64,000 nucleotides of DNA. Source: Mesostigma viride (Eukaryota; Streptophyta; Mesostigmatophyceae; Mesostigmatales; Mesostigmataceae). Positions 49,796 through 61,784 of the stretch are shown piece after piece. Position numbers and translations under genes: made by a program. Numbering within the stretch: the first letter of the stretch is position 1; every line of letters starts with the position of its first letter. Below the pieces are notes generated by a model. It saw only the letters and a list, made by a program, of their open reading frames with translations. It was not told the origin of the DNA and ran no database searches. The stretch is from the NCBI GenBank assembly GCA_009746045.1, contig RPFO01000079.1, positions 2,699,174 to 2,763,173 of the forward strand, given 5' to 3'.

Positions 49796-50391
49796 CTGAA
49801 TGCGGCGACTACCAGGGTTGACCCATGGAAATCCTCAACCTGGCCTTTGTTGCCGCCACCTGTCCCGTTACCAAACCACTGAGTGGCCGTTACAACCATG
49901 GGTGGTGTCGACATGTTCCCAAAAATAGCCGGCTGCAGGTTCAGCACCGCAATCGCCCGCACACCTAAGCTGGCATTCACAGCCAGGAGGCTCTCCTGGC
50001 GAGCCCCCAGCCCAGCCTGTGCGCTGATCCGCAAAATATCCTCCAGGGGGAAAAGCAACGCCCATTCGTCCACTGTGCTGCCGCAACCTGTCACCCCACC
50101 CGTGCCATCAATCCCCTCACTCTCCCAGCCCGCTCCCTCCCCGTTCGCCGCGGCCGCATCGCCACTTCCACTTGACGGTGCCCCTGTGCCATCACCCACA
50201 CACCCAGTGCGCCCCAGCCCGCTGCCCATCGCCTTTGTTACTGCGCCCAGCGGCAAAACAAACGTGGGTGCCTTTGGGTGGTGTGCGAATGCTGAAAATG
50301 GCTGTTCCTTGGCATCGAATCGGCTTGCAAACGCCAAGTGTGGACTCGTCTGGAACAGATCCGCCGGTTCGGGGGCTTGACAGGCGGACAA
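49796..50391 (-). CDS. Exon of host receptor-like gene: central ectodomain
   Basis: A 596-bp exon with acceptor TGCGATTGCAG and donor CAG|GTACGTTTG. It encodes LSACQAPEPADLFQTSPHLAF at its start, a Gly/Ser-rich linker, and WALLFPLEDILRISAQAGLG, then NASLGVRAIAVLNLQPAIFG and MVVTATQWFGNGTGG, with N-glycosylation-type sites. An extracellular globular domain is likely. The upstream exon at 52335-52861 does not join in phase, so an intermediate exon or another splice site is missing from my model. Confidence 0.6.
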
Positions 50392-52334
50392 CTGCAATCG
50401 CAAAACGAGGCGTCAATAAAGTAAGCCACAAACACACACAAAAGGGCCAAGAGCCGTTCACAGCCGCAGCAGCAGTCATGCAGGGGCGTGAGCACTTGCC
50501 ATCGGATGACATCATAAGACAGGAGATTGTGAGGTTATTCTGCGAGGTGAGCCACGGATGCCTATGGGCTAATGCTGCTTGCGATGCATGCCCAGAGGCG
50601 AGGGTTGGGGCAGATCCATAAAGTGTGCGAAGCAGGTCAGCGGGCCAGCAGGCCAGCAGGAAAAGGGAGCACAGTACTACTTGAAACTGATGAAAACTTG
50701 AAAAAAAAGAGCAAGTCTAGCCTCAAACCCTAGAAGCAACACAAACTCCTTGAACAAAATGTTGAATACCGACGCTCGAATCGCGAAAGGAACACAACAG
50801 AAACAGAGGGTTGCTTGAGAAACCAAGGGTGAGAGGTTCTTACAACTCCCCCACGCCCCAAAGGGATTCTGTTAGAATACCGATACACCATTAAGTCCCA
50901 TCCTCACAGCATCGGCAAGGGTAGGCTGCCACAGATGACAGCATGGTGGGTATCCCTTCATGCATATACTGCCCTCTGCAACACCAAAGGCAGACGCTGA
51001 CTGAGACGACACAAAGCTCAACATCTAACACCTTTACCGATGAGTACAAACTACTATTTAGCAGTGAGTGACTCTACGGGAACCTGTGGCAGCGGTATTC
51101 CTGTAGACCTGTACCAGCGTGTGCGCATGTCTAGTAGCACGCACACATATCGCATTTGAAGCAGCTCGCACACGTTTCACGTTTGTGCACAGTTGTAGCG
51201 GGCGGCACGTACAGTTGCGCACTTATTTACGGGGCCAGCCGATGCGGATGTCACCACGCGCGTGTCAGCGTGCAGCTGGCGCCACAGTCCCCAGGGTGCG
51301 TGCACCGTTGGAAGCATGTCGAGTTGGGCCCCACAGCTGCGCGCGGTGCGCCAAGGGGTGACGGATGGTAGACCATGCACACAAATGAGTTGTTCGGCGC
51401 AAGCACAAATCATTTTAGATACCTGACGCACGCCGATGGAGCATGTTGCCATAACTATAGCATATGGACGGATAACAATCGTAGCAAGCAGTCACCACGT
51501 GTACTACCCACCACTCACAACCACAACAGGACTACCGTACTACCTTGGCTGTATGACAGTAATAACACGGTATAGCCTGAGGTGATACGTCTGCCTCCCT
51601 TCCCTGAACACACACGGCCGGCAGCAGCATCCTATTGTCCCACGAGCCGACATCCCATACCGATGGTAAGATGACATCAGCGCACGTTGAGATGGCATCA
51701 GCCCACGTGGCAGCGGAAGGTCAGGACACCAACCATTCGTGAATGGCGCAAATTGTTGTAGAACTAAGGAGCGAAAGGAGAAGACCGAGAAGGGAGACAA
51801 AAAATGCCACAAACAGATCGAAGCAGAGAATGAACATAGAGAAGCCTTGACGCTGTATGGTTTCATTATCTTAATAACCATCCCATAGTAGTCCTATATA
51901 TTCCTACAACTATACTGCTAGGTCCTGTCCTAAAGTATTAGGTCCTATCCTGTGGTAATCGCATAGTACTAGCATGCACTGTGGTACTACCACGCAGTAC
52001 TAATGACATCTTTGGTACCATACTGGATTCGAACACAGGACCTCTAGCACGATTTCGCGACTATAGTGGTCTCCTGATTCGAAGGCATCCCAATCTGTAG
52101 CCCTACTACGAAAAAGGCTCTTTACCAGAAAGCAGTGCTTGCGTGTCTAAAATTCCCAAATTTATACGCCCCAGGGGATCGAATCTAACTGCTGGCCCCA
52201 GGAGGGCGAATGTGAGCAGGAGTATACTCACTGGGTAGTATGCCCTTATCCCGGAACAGCCGCTGCTGCAAGCATTCCCTTTTCCCCCCTTCTGCACCCA
52301 TCAGCTTTTGCCAGCTGGCACATTCCGCGCTCAC
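50392..52334. other. Intron-like region of the receptor-like gene
   Basis: No exon could be supported between the two ectodomain exons, although a small one is likely because the phases do not match. A TGGATTCGAACACAGGACC motif at 52.02 kb resembles a tRNA T-arm in reverse but lacks the rest of a tRNA. Confidence 0.4.
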
Positions 52335-52861
52335 CTTGTGCAGTCTTCCGACCCGCCGCTCCCCCGCCCTCGCCCCTGCCCACCCAGAACACAGCGCAAC
52401 ATCTGCGACCAGACGAGTGGGCGTGCCGGATGCAAGCGCAAGCCTGTGTCGTTGCGGCGACCAGTACCGCTTGTGCCGTTCCTGTAATCACTCCCCTGCC
52501 GGTAGCCCCTGTAGCTATAGTGACCTGCCGCGTCCCCCTGGCCAGCAGGGGTCCCTTTCTGCTGGTCACTGTAACCATAGTAAACAGACTGCCTACTGTC
52601 AGGCAAGGATCTATGCGCGGCGTTGCCAGCTTCATCTTCGCGCTCGTCCACCCAGGACTCAAGCATGAGGCCTCCCTGGTAGACCAGGGGGGACGCCCGC
52701 AGCCGCGTGGCCTCGCAGTTTATGGAATTAGCGCTGCAGATGCCAGTGGCAAATAGCACGGCAGTGCCGGAGAGGTAAAAGAAGGTAACCGCAAAGTGCA
52801 CCACCAGGGGGTCCCTCCCCAAGCCTGGGCGGGGCAGGAATTCCATCTTGTCGTTGATAAC
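52335..52861 (-). CDS. Exon of host receptor-like gene: hydrophobic plus Tyr/Gly-rich part
   Basis: A 527-bp exon with a CCCCAAAAG acceptor and a CACAAG|GTGAGC donor. It encodes VINDKMEFLPRPGLGRDPLV and a hydrophobic run VVHFAVTFFYLSGTAVLF, then a Tyr/Gly/Arg-rich segment YYGYSDQQKGTPAGQGDAAG. The starting phase fits the exon before it. The ending phase does not fit the next, so the borders are provisional. Confidence 0.45.
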
Positions 52862-53638
52862 CTTTTGGGGTGGGGATAGTGTGCCATGTGGCAGCGATGA
52901 AAGGGCAGCAAGCGCAGTGACGATTAGGCATGAGAAGGCACGCTGGTTATTACTAATTATCGATAACCAACGGTTAACGATGGCTTTGGTAACACAGCAA
53001 TGACCAAAAGGCGACAGCAGCCAAAGTGGCTCGAGGTGGGGGGCCATGTTAAGCAGAGGTGCGAGAACAGGCCACGACGCCTGAAAATTATCATTATCGT
53101 TATTCTTACTTTTCATTCGATATTGTTGTATGTGATATGTCACGTAACGTCTGGCAGCTGTCACATCGGTCACATCCATCTGTGCGGTGGCCCCAGTTCT
53201 CCCACTGCCATCTGAATGACAGCCCCCCAAGCCGGGCAAGCCCCTTCCTGGGCAAGCCACGGGCCACGGACGAACAGGTGCACCCAAACCCCACGTACCC
53301 GGTAGTCTGGACCCTACAAGCAAGAATGCATTCCGTGCCACACAGGGTGGGCCCGCCCTGCGCTCCCTGAGGTGCACTGACTGCCGTCACGCATCGTAGC
53401 CCCTGACTAGCAAGATTTGCTCCCTTCCTAAGAGTCCATTAGGAAATTTCTATTCGGAAGTCCATTCAGAAAAGTTCCAAACCACCTTGCCCACATCGCA
53501 GGGAACAGGCGACTCACGCACGCATTACAAACCAAGCTAGCAACACGCTGATGCGTTGTCCATAAACCCCCCCGCAGCGGGTTTCATTTAATTGCCCCGT
53601 CACCCGTTAGCCCAGATGGTGGGCGGTCGCCCCCTTAC

Positions 53639-54087
53639 CTGGTAGTCCCTGAGAACCCTGAGGGGGTATGCCCGCGCTGCTGGCATCCAGTACGCAGCCG
53701 ACAGAGCCTCCCCACTTGCCACCCACGCAAGGGATGCAACCTGTGTGCCAGCATCCCCTCTGGCTGTCGGGGCAATGAGCTCGCTTCCCGAGCTATTTTT
53801 ATCCACGGATGGGACAGACATGCTTGGGGTTATCGTATGGGTGTTCCCACTGCCGGCCGCCCCCGCCCCAGCGCCATCGTCTTGCGAGGATGATTCCGTC
53901 TCGCAGCCGGCGCCGCCCAATACATTCCTGGCTTGCCATCTGGCAGCTATGATTGCGGATGCCAGTAGTTGGCGGGGGTCCACGCCCACGACCACATCCG
54001 AGCCGCAGGGAAGGTGTCCGGGGCAGTTGTCTGATCCGTTTGCGGACACGGATGCGGGGTAGTCAAGACTGGGCGGGGCGTAATTCC
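53639..54087 (-). CDS. Exon 2 of host receptor-like gene
   Basis: A 449-bp exon with acceptor GACTGCGCAG and donor CCAG|GTAAGG. Joined in phase to the signal-peptide exon, it reads NYAPPSLDYPASVSANG and PRQLLASAIIAARWQARNVL, then Ser/Thr-rich sequence. An extracellular region is expected. No domain family is recognised. Confidence 0.6.
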
Positions 54088-54255
54088 CTGCGCAGTCGAT
54101 GCCCAGGCAAGCCGTGACAAAACCCATGAAAAAATGGGCAGGCGGTACTGGTAATTAATTTTTATATTGAGCAAAGCAGCATAGTGGAATTGTGAAATAG
54201 CAAATAAACGTTCACAAGCAAATAGCAATGAGGTATGCGGAGGCAAATTTCGTAC

Positions 54256-54385
54256 CATCGCTCAATCCGGAAATGTCGAGTTGACAGATTATCCCTTGGA
54301 TATTTTGGTCTGGACAGGCTGCCACATGGATGCTGAACAGCGTCCACAGGATACAGTAGCCCGCGTTAGCGGCAAGAGTTGACAT
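54256..54385 (-). CDS. Exon 1 of host receptor-like gene: signal peptide
   Basis: A 130-bp exon from the ATG at 54385 to a donor GATG|GTACGA. It encodes MSTLAANAGYCILWTLFSIH and VAACPDQNIQG, a classic signal peptide with a cleavage site near VAA-CP. The phase (one base left over) matches the acceptor of the next exon. An open extension upstream to 54442 exists, but this ATG gives the better signal peptide. Confidence 0.6.
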
Positions 54386-55174
54386 GTTGCTGACATGAAA
54401 GTGAATCAGTGGAGCGAGCGGTGATGTGTCTTGGTCGACCATTTCCCTCTGCCTCGACTAATCATGTCAATTCAGATTATATTACTGACGCATTCGTTAC
54501 ATACTACTAGCATTGGACACTTGCCAAATATATTTAATTTTCTCAGTTCAACGAATATGGGAGCGGCTATGGCAGTGTGTTCGTTAATTACATTGCGGAA
54601 GAGACGCGCGGACTTGTCAGATCAGCACTTGCCAATCAACACCCCAGCTAACATGAGGATAATTCTGGCCTTTAAAGCATATTGTTTGCTATATGACTAC
54701 TCTACAGGGCAACGTGGTATCTGCAGGCGAGAACGGATATGGATGTCGGCAAATATCTCCGGTGCAATTATCTTTTCGCGTTATCCCTCGACTATCCAAG
54801 CTTATCCAAGATTAATTTTGTCTCCGTTTGCTTTTCAGTCACTGGACGGACGACTGCTTGGTGTCAACACAACAGGTGTCTCCGTGATGCCACTTGCCAG
54901 GCAGAACGCTTAAAAAAAGGTTGTTGGCTGGGCAAGTGCTGTGGTGCTGACACGACACCAGGCTTGGAACCGCCAACCGCAGGTGTGATATTTTCCTGAT
55001 GAGGACAAGCCTGGGGGGGACACCATGCCTTAGGTTTTGGGTTGACACCTCGAAATCCTCGAACCTAACTTAAGGCGTGAACAACAGCTGTACTTGTGTT
55101 TGTCCTGGCAGTCGCAAGCATAATTTACCGGGCAAAATCATGTTACATACAGGTAACTTACGGTAAGTTAACAC

Positions 55175-56065
55175 TAGGGCTGGCACATCCGGGTCTTTTC
55201 TCGACCCGGACCGAACACGAACACCTGGGGAGAGTACCCGAACCCGAACCCGAACATGTTCGGTACATTCCCAGGTGACCCGAACACGAACACGAACATG
55301 TACTGTTTAGGATTGAGTGACCCGAACCCGAACCCGAACATACCCGAACATTCTACCGAACACGAACAATTCATTAAATAAATCAAGTAACGTGCGTGTT
55401 TGCAACTTGCCCGTTGAAACTCTACGGCGGAGCCAATTTTCGGAAGAACCTCACCCTTATGCTTGCAAATTCGGGACAAATTCGGTGGATGTATGTATGT
55501 ATGGATGGATGGATTGACGGATTTTCATCCCCTATTCCTATGTTTTCTCACGTGTACGGCCTTATAAGCTTCGCCAATTCTGGCGAACCTAACGGTTCTT
55601 CCGAAAATTGGCTCCGCCAGATTAAAATAAGTGAGAAACTATACATAGTTTGTTGTCACTTTTCATAATACGCAATAAATTAATAATGATTACGTAATCA
55701 TTACCTAAACTAGTCCGGTCGTGCTTAGACAATTCTACTACCGTACAACAGCTTTGCTCTTGCCAGCGTGTCGGCGGACTAATCTAGGCCGCTTTTTCAT
55801 CAGAGAAGCGTTGCCTAGTCGGATCACTGGATGGTACTACAGGGATTCCGCCAGAAATGTTCGGTACCGGGTCAGAGGCGAACATGTTCGCCCGGTTCCC
55901 AGGGTGACCCGAATACGGACACGAACATGTTCTGCAAGTTTCCAGGTGACCCGAACCCGAACAGCACATGTTCGGCCGAACATTTTTGCCGACCCGAACA
56001 CCGCACATGTTCGGTATTCGCCCGAACATGTCCGTGTTCGGTATGCGGCGGATGTGCCAGCCCTA
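55175..56065. mobile_element. hAT-type non-autonomous element
   Basis: The 891-bp element begins TAGGGCTGGCACATCC and ends with its inverse, GGATGTGCCAGCCCTA. GTTAACAC is duplicated at 55167-55174 and 56066-56073. An 8-bp duplication and a TAGGGCTGGC terminus are diagnostic of hAT transposons. No transposase is present. Near both ends are arrays of CCCGAACCCGAACATGTTCG-type words. The centre holds a further palindrome pairing 55430-55455 with 55590-55615 (GGCGGAGCCAATTTTCGGAA). Confidence 0.9.
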
Positions 56066-56509
56066 GTTAACACTTGAAAGTTCCAACATGCTCGATAGAT
56101 ATGTACCCTCGCAATGTAAAATTCTCACCGTAAAATGGAATTTTTGCGTTGTAGTTGCACGGAATAAATTAATGAGCGTGTGGGTGTACTCGCAATCTTT
56201 TGTTGGCCGATGGGGCGTTGTGGAGAGCGTAGCTAGTATGCATTGCAATGATACAGGGTTGGGGCCATGACATGGCACTTGATGTAAGCTGGCAGGGCAA
56301 AGCTACTAACCACAATGCACAGGTCGTCATGGAAGGCAAGCGATCGCAGTATCTGTGGTCTGCATGGTGTGCGTGATCTCTGACTATCTCGGGCACAACT
56401 GCGGAGCCCGTGCATTCTGCCCAGCGGCTTGGTTGCCCTCGCTTTCTGTCAAGCGTGCCTTCAACCTGCTTTTTAGGGGCGCTGCTCTTGGGGTCACACG
56501 GCACAATAA

Positions 56510-57178
56510 ATGAGGTTATCTCTTATACGAGGCATGGGGTTTAAAGAGATAGCAGTAATAATGTACGTCGCAGCGTTGGCTGTTTGCCTCACGGTGGCAG
56601 AGCTTTCAACAGGCTTGCCCCGACCAAGCCTATCAGGAAGATTTCCCCGCCGCTCCTTGCTTCAGGAGGGGAGCTGGGTGGGTAAAGATCCCGTCGCGGA
56701 CAAGCTGTGGCCACGTGGCTGCAGCCTATGGTCGCTGGACTTGGTGAACATGGTGGTCGAATCGGAGGAAGACACGTCCCACAAGTTCCTGCGCAGCCTG
56801 GGAGATAAAAGCAGTTTCCCGCTGGGCTTTGCCGAGCTCGGCCGGGACTTCGAGGGCCTCCAGCTGGGCTACGCGGGCATCGAGCTCGGCCAGTCGTTCG
56901 CAATCGACACGTGGATCAAGGGGAGTTTCGATGAGGGCCGATTCTACGCGCTTGCGCACAGCAACCGCCACATGCAGCCCGGCCGGACAGACAAGAACGG
57001 GGCCACGTGGACTACGGATTGGGCGATGGGCATCGACGGAAGCAGCCACGAGTTTGTGCTGCAGACCGCCCCGCACCTTGGCCATGGCCAGCCCATCATC
57101 ACGCGGACAGGGTTCAGCCTCATCCAGCTCCCCACGATCAACTGGCACCGGCTGACCATCACAGTGGTGGATGGCCAG
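56510..57178 (+). CDS. Exon 1 of host LamG/GT29 gene: signal anchor and LamG-like domain
   Basis: A 223-codon exon that ends in phase 0 at GATGGCCAG|GTGAGC. After a short lead, IAVIMYVAALAVCLTVAEL is a signal-anchor or signal peptide; an alternative ATG lies at 56531. The rest reads as a LamG/ConA-like beta-sandwich (FAIDTWIKGSFDEGRFYALA; INWHRLTITVVDGQ), whose last strands are on exon 2. High GC and regular codon use mark it as genuine. The later exons are sialyltransferase-like, so this is a fusion of a lectin-like domain and a Golgi glycosyltransferase. Confidence 0.8.
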
Positions 57179-57766
57179 GTGAGCGCCCGCACACTTCACA
57201 CTATGAACAGGGGTCACGACCCTACCACCATGGCAGGGCCATCGCAGGCGAGGGCTGACTCTCCACACTAGAAGGTGAGGCCTAGGTCAGGCCTCACCTG
57301 CACCCGAACCCCCCAGCAACCGGTGAAGACTTACACCTTGAACAGCATGACCGGTTGGAGACCTACCATAGATACCATGAGATGTGAGAATCGAAGGTAC
57401 CATTTCGTGTGGAGGATGGCATGACCACTACGCTTTGCTAGGGTGCTCCCTGCCGGTGAGGACGCGGGCAATCCATGGCGCGAGGGCCAGCGCCTGCTGG
57501 TCATGCGGTGCGGTGCACCAGGCAGGCACGCGCACGCACTGGTCAAGGCAGGCATGCACACACACGCATGGACAGACAACTTGGTGGCCAATCCTTGTGG
57601 CCTGTGCAAGCCATTTCAGCTAATCCATGCATCCAATAATACTTCCAATAATACTGCCATCTGTGCTCACGCCACCTGTCTCACATGCCATCTCTGCCAC
57701 GTGGCCCCCTGCCGCCTGCCCCGGGGTATGACCCATCGCCTCCCCCCCCCCTCCGTACATACACAG

Positions 57767-57931
57767 ATGCTTCTCCACCTGAACGGCTCCCAGGTGGGCA
57801 TGGCGGCGGTCCCCTCGCTGGGCCCAGTATCTATGTTGGGCAACGGCGGCTTTGTGGACGTGCACATGCAGGTGCCCTGGCACAGCCTGTACGACGTCCA
57901 CATCTGCACCGAGGTGTCCGTCATGCAGCAG
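57767..57931 (+). CDS. Exon 2 of LamG/GT29 gene
   Basis: A 165-bp exon, phase 0 at both ends, between TACATACACAG and CAGCAG|GTGAGC. It encodes MLLHLNGSQVGMAAVPSLGP and ends HSLYDVHICTEVSVMQQ, the closing strands of the LamG-like domain. The polypyrimidine tract upstream is a long C-run. Confidence 0.8.
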
Positions 57932-58335
57932 GTGAGCACGATGCGGTGATGGATGGTGCAGCGGGCCCTTTTCTTTGGCGAAAACGGTAAACCGTGGAGC
58001 TGCAGCAAAATCGCAAAGACTACTAGAGGTGAGCAGATGCGGTGGTGGATGGTGCCGCAGGTGGTGGATGGTGCAACAGGTGAGAACGTTGCAGCGATAG
58101 TACTGCGATGATGCAGCAGGTGGGGTGGCCGGGGGGGGGGGAAGGGGGGGGGGAGTGGGGGGAGGCATGAGGCATGGGGGGCTCACGGGGGGGGGTACTT
58201 AGGTGTTCGTGATGCAGCAAGTGAATTACTTGCGCGTGCCACCTGGGTGGGTGCATCCGTCAATCATCAACCAGGAGCCCACAAGAGATCATCCTATAAG
58301 CACAGACTCGCTCACAATCCTTCTCTCACATGAGT

Positions 58336-58478
58336 GCCTCCATCCTTCTCTCACCCTGATGGCCTCTATCCTTCTCTCACTATGAGTGCCTCTATCCTTC
58401 TCTCACTATGAGCGCCTCTATCCTTCTCTCACTATGAGTGCCTCTATCCTTCTCTCACCCTGATGGCCTCTATTGTCT
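58336..58478. repeat. 27-bp tandem repeat in intron 2
   Basis: About five to six copies of a GCCTCTATCCTTCTCTCACT-type unit, pyrimidine-rich on the sense strand. Confidence 0.8.
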
Positions 58479-58666
58479 CTCACCAAACTATCCTGTATTG
58501 TACATCTGTCCTCTCACTGCATGTGGGTGGTGGCGGCCACCACGCGGCCCACGAGGAACCCGCAAGATATCGTCCTTGTATCCGCAACAACAGTATTAGT
58601 GTCTCATATCACTCCGTGGAGACGGTGACATGTGCAACATGTCCAACGGGGTGCCCGCAGCACCCC

Positions 58667-59206
58667 ATCCTCCTATGGGCAATAACATCTCCTCCTCCTA
58701 TGGGCAGTAACATCTCCTCCTCCTATGGGCAATAACATCTCCTCCTCCTATGGGCAATAACATCTCCTCCTATGGGCAATAACATCTCCTCCTCCTATGG
58801 GCAATAACATCTCCTCCTCCTATGGGCAATAACATCTCCTCCTCCTATGGGCAGTAACATCTCCTCCTCCTATGGGCAATAACATCTCCTCCTCCTATGG
58901 GCAATAACATCTCCTCCTCCTATGGGCAATAACATCTCCTCCTCCTATGGGCAATAACATCTCCTCCTCCTATGGGCAATAACATCTCCTCCTCCTATGG
59001 GCAATAACATCTCCTCCTCCTATGGGCAGTAACATCTCCTCCTCCTATGGGCAATAACATCTCCTCCTCCTATGGGCAATAACATCTCCTCCTCCTATGG
59101 GCAATAACATCTCCTCCTCCTATGGGCAATAACATCTCCTCCTCCTATGGGCAATAACATCTCCTCCTCCTATGGGCAAGAACGTCTCCTCGTCCTATTG
59201 GCAATA
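58667..59206. repeat. 25-bp minisatellite in intron 2, about 22 copies
   Basis: Tandem copies of a unit built on TCCTCCTATGGGCAATAACA. Most are identical; a few have CAGTAAC for CAATAAC. The array runs nearly to the acceptor of exon 3 and is pyrimidine-biased on the sense strand. Confidence 0.95.
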
Positions 59207-59278
59207 ACATCTCCTCCTACGAGCAATAACAATTATGAACCTCTCCTCTCGCTGCGTGTGGGCGGTCATGTGCGCCAG

Positions 59279-59413
59279 ATGTCCAACGAGGCGCGGCTGA
59301 CCGAGGTGATGGCGGCGCACCTGTCGCACGTCAAGAACTGGGAGACGCACTGGATGCAGTATCTGCGCGGCAAGTCCATCGTCCTCGTAGGCAACAGCGC
59401 CAAGATACTGCAG
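59279..59413 (+). CDS. Exon 3 of LamG/GT29 gene: start of the sialyl motif
   Basis: A 45-codon exon in phase 0. It encodes MSNEARLTEVMAAHLSHVKN, then GKSIVLVGNSAKILQ, the beginning of the GT29 large sialyl motif that binds CMP-sugar. The acceptor CGCCAG and donor CAG|GTGAGA are of standard form. Confidence 0.85.
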
Positions 59414-59662
59414 GTGAGAGGCTATGATGCTGGCAGAGGCAGAATGCCCTTGTTTTCTTTTTTAAGTGGGTCCATTGTGCTTGTGTGTTTAAGGGGATCA
59501 GCGCAAGTATACTTGAGATGGGTGAGAGGCACCAAAGACCCAGCACGTTGCTGACATGCTGTAAAGAAGGTAGTGCCAGTGAGCACTCCATAAATATACT
59601 GCTTGCAGACGTGCATCGCTGGCCAGTTAGAGGGATGCACCGTCGAAAGAGACCCAAGCGTA

Positions 59663-60190
59663 GGGGTAACTATATGCACGATCTCACCTATGAAATATGG
59701 TAAGAATGCCTGTGCCCATCCCTAACATGGGGTAACTATATGCACGATCTCACCTATGAAATATGGTAAGAATGCCTGCGCCCATCCCTAACATGGGGTA
59801 ACTATATGCACGATCTCACCTATGAAATATGGTAAGAATGCCTGCGCCCATCCCTAACATGGGGTAACTATATGCACGATCTCACCTATGAAATATGGTA
59901 AGAATGCCTGCGCCCATCCCTAACATGGGGTAACTATATGCACGATCTCACCTATGAAATATGGTAAGAATGCCTGCGCCCATCCCTAACATGGGGTAAC
60001 TATATGCACGATCTCACCTATGAAATATGGTAAGAATGCCTGCGCCCATCCCTAACATGGGGTAACTATATGCACGATCTCACCTATGAAATATGGTAAG
60101 AATGCCTGCGCCCATCCCTAACATGGGGTAACTATATGCTCGATCTCACCTATGAAATATGGTAAGAATGCCTGCGCCCATCCCTAACAT
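59663..60190. repeat. 66-bp minisatellite in intron 3, eight copies
   Basis: Eight tandem units of exactly 66 bp, starting GGGGTAACTATATGCACG and each containing ATGGTAAGAATG. Units are nearly identical (TGTGCCC in the first, CTCG in the last). Each unit holds a sequence that looks like a 5' splice site, GGTAAG. Confidence 0.95.
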
Positions 60191-60357
60191 GCTCTCTGGT
60201 AAGTCCGCCCAACACACACACACACACACACGCACCGTTGGTTGGCCCTTCCTCGCCCCTCCACCCCCCCCTCTCCCCCCGCCGGCCTTTTTTCACCCCT
60301 CCCTCCCTCCTCGCCCCCCCCCCACTGTGTGCCTTGTGGCTGGTTCTGCTGTGCCAG

Positions 60358-60420
60358 GGGATTCCCCGCGGGCGGAAAATTGACTCGCACGACATCGTCA
60401 TTCGCTTTAACGCCGCCCAG
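60358..60420 (+). CDS. Exon 4 of LamG/GT29 gene: centre of the sialyl motif
   Basis: A 21-codon exon in phase 0, between TGTGCCAG and CAG|GTAAGT. It encodes GRKIDSHDIVIRFNAAQ, the conserved ID-hD-viR-N part of the GT29 sialyl motif L. This short conserved exon is the strongest evidence for the family. Confidence 0.9.
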
Positions 60421-60529
60421 GTAAGTCCCTGCCGCCGCGATCGACTGGGGTCATAGAATAATAGATTGTGATGGGAAGGGATACCTGAAGCAAATGCATG
60501 TGGTGATGATAGAAAGGGATGCCTGTAGT

Positions 60530-60735
60530 TCTGTTTGGGGCCTGGCCCGTTCCTTTCATCTTTGGGGCTTGGCCCTTTCCTTTTATGTATGGGCCTGGCC
60601 CTTTCCTTTTATGTTTGGGCCTGGCCATTTCCTATTATCTTTTGGGCCTGGCCATTTCCTTTTATGATTGGGCGTGGCCATCTCCTTTTATTTGGGGGGC
60701 TTGACCCTTTCCTTTATGTTCGGGCGTGGCATGTC
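60530..60735. repeat. Degenerate ~30-bp repeat in intron 4
   Basis: About seven copies of TGGGCCTGGCCCTTTCCTTT-type units, diverged from one another. Confidence 0.8.
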
Positions 60736-61179
60736 CGATTGACATAAGAAATCCCTGTTGCTTGATTCCTGCAGCCCTCACGCATTTTAAGGATTTCTAG
60801 CATTCTAATGACTTCCCTGACTCTCTGGGTGACGTCAGGTCCACTACCGGACATCACGCTTTCCCTTCACGTGCTTTGCGGACTTTGGAAGCCGCGAGTT
60901 CTTTGGTTGACTGTGGGAAGGTTTTGACTGAAGGAGAGGGGGATGCGTGGAAGGATGGAATGAAGGATTCAGTTTGGCTGATTGATCGATTGAACTGGAA
61001 TGCTTCCCCGAGGCTGAACTGGGTTGATCATGGGCTGCGTCACGTGTCGGACTCTTGAACAAACAGGTCAAAAGAGGCATGATCCCTTTCTTTACCTAGC
61101 TGGTAAATCGGTAAATTGAGTAAGGTACATACCTAATGGGTGATAGTTCGCCTCATTTGTCACGTATGCGAACAAACAG

Positions 61180-61295
61180 GTGGCGGAAGACGTGCTCCCC
61201 TTCATCGGCAGCAAGCTGGATTTCCTGGTCCTTGGAGACCTCACGCAGCTGTGCACGTGCCACCATGGGACGTGCTGCAACGCCGCTCACGCACA
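61180..61295 (+). CDS. Exon 5 of LamG/GT29 gene
   Basis: A 116-bp exon after AACAAACAG, ending CACA|GTATGT with two bases left over. It encodes VAEDVLPFIGSKLDFLVLGD and a Cys-rich segment CTCHHGTCCNAAHA, unusual for this position in GT29 proteins. Its phase fits the next exon exactly. Confidence 0.8.
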
Positions 61296-61784
61296 GTATG
61301 TATACCCCCGGCTGCAATTGTGCATACTACCATGTACTATAAGATGTACCATGTGCTGTAAGATGAAATGTAATTTAAGATCATAGACGCAATCTACTAG
61401 ATAGAGTAGTAAAGTGCACGCCTTAACAGAGGACCCATGTACTTGTCCCTATATGTTACCTACTTACATGCCCTACAACTTTTTTCTAAGGCTACCCACC
61501 CACACGCCCTATGGCCTATGGCTACCTAGTTCCAAGCTCTAAGACTTCCTGCACGCGCTCCCAAAGGCTATCTAATGCCAAGCTCTAAGTACCTGTATTA
61601 GCCTTCTACGGCTACGTACGTACACGCCTTGAGACTGCCTACGTGCACGCCATGAGACCACCTACGCACATGCCCAGTATGCGCAAGCCGTAGCCCAACC
61701 GATGCAGCGACATCGGCGGCCTCAGGTCTCCACACGGAGCAGCCTACGCGCTATCATTTGGCGCAATTATGCTAGCATTGATAG

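Noticed and set aside
52020-52110. tRNA-like sequence on the minus strand (TTCGAATCC)
   Set aside because: A T-arm-like motif is present but acceptor, D and anticodon stems do not form. It may be a SINE fragment.
58667-59206. CRISPR-like array
   Set aside because: Repeats are directly tandem without unique spacers, and the DNA is eukaryotic.
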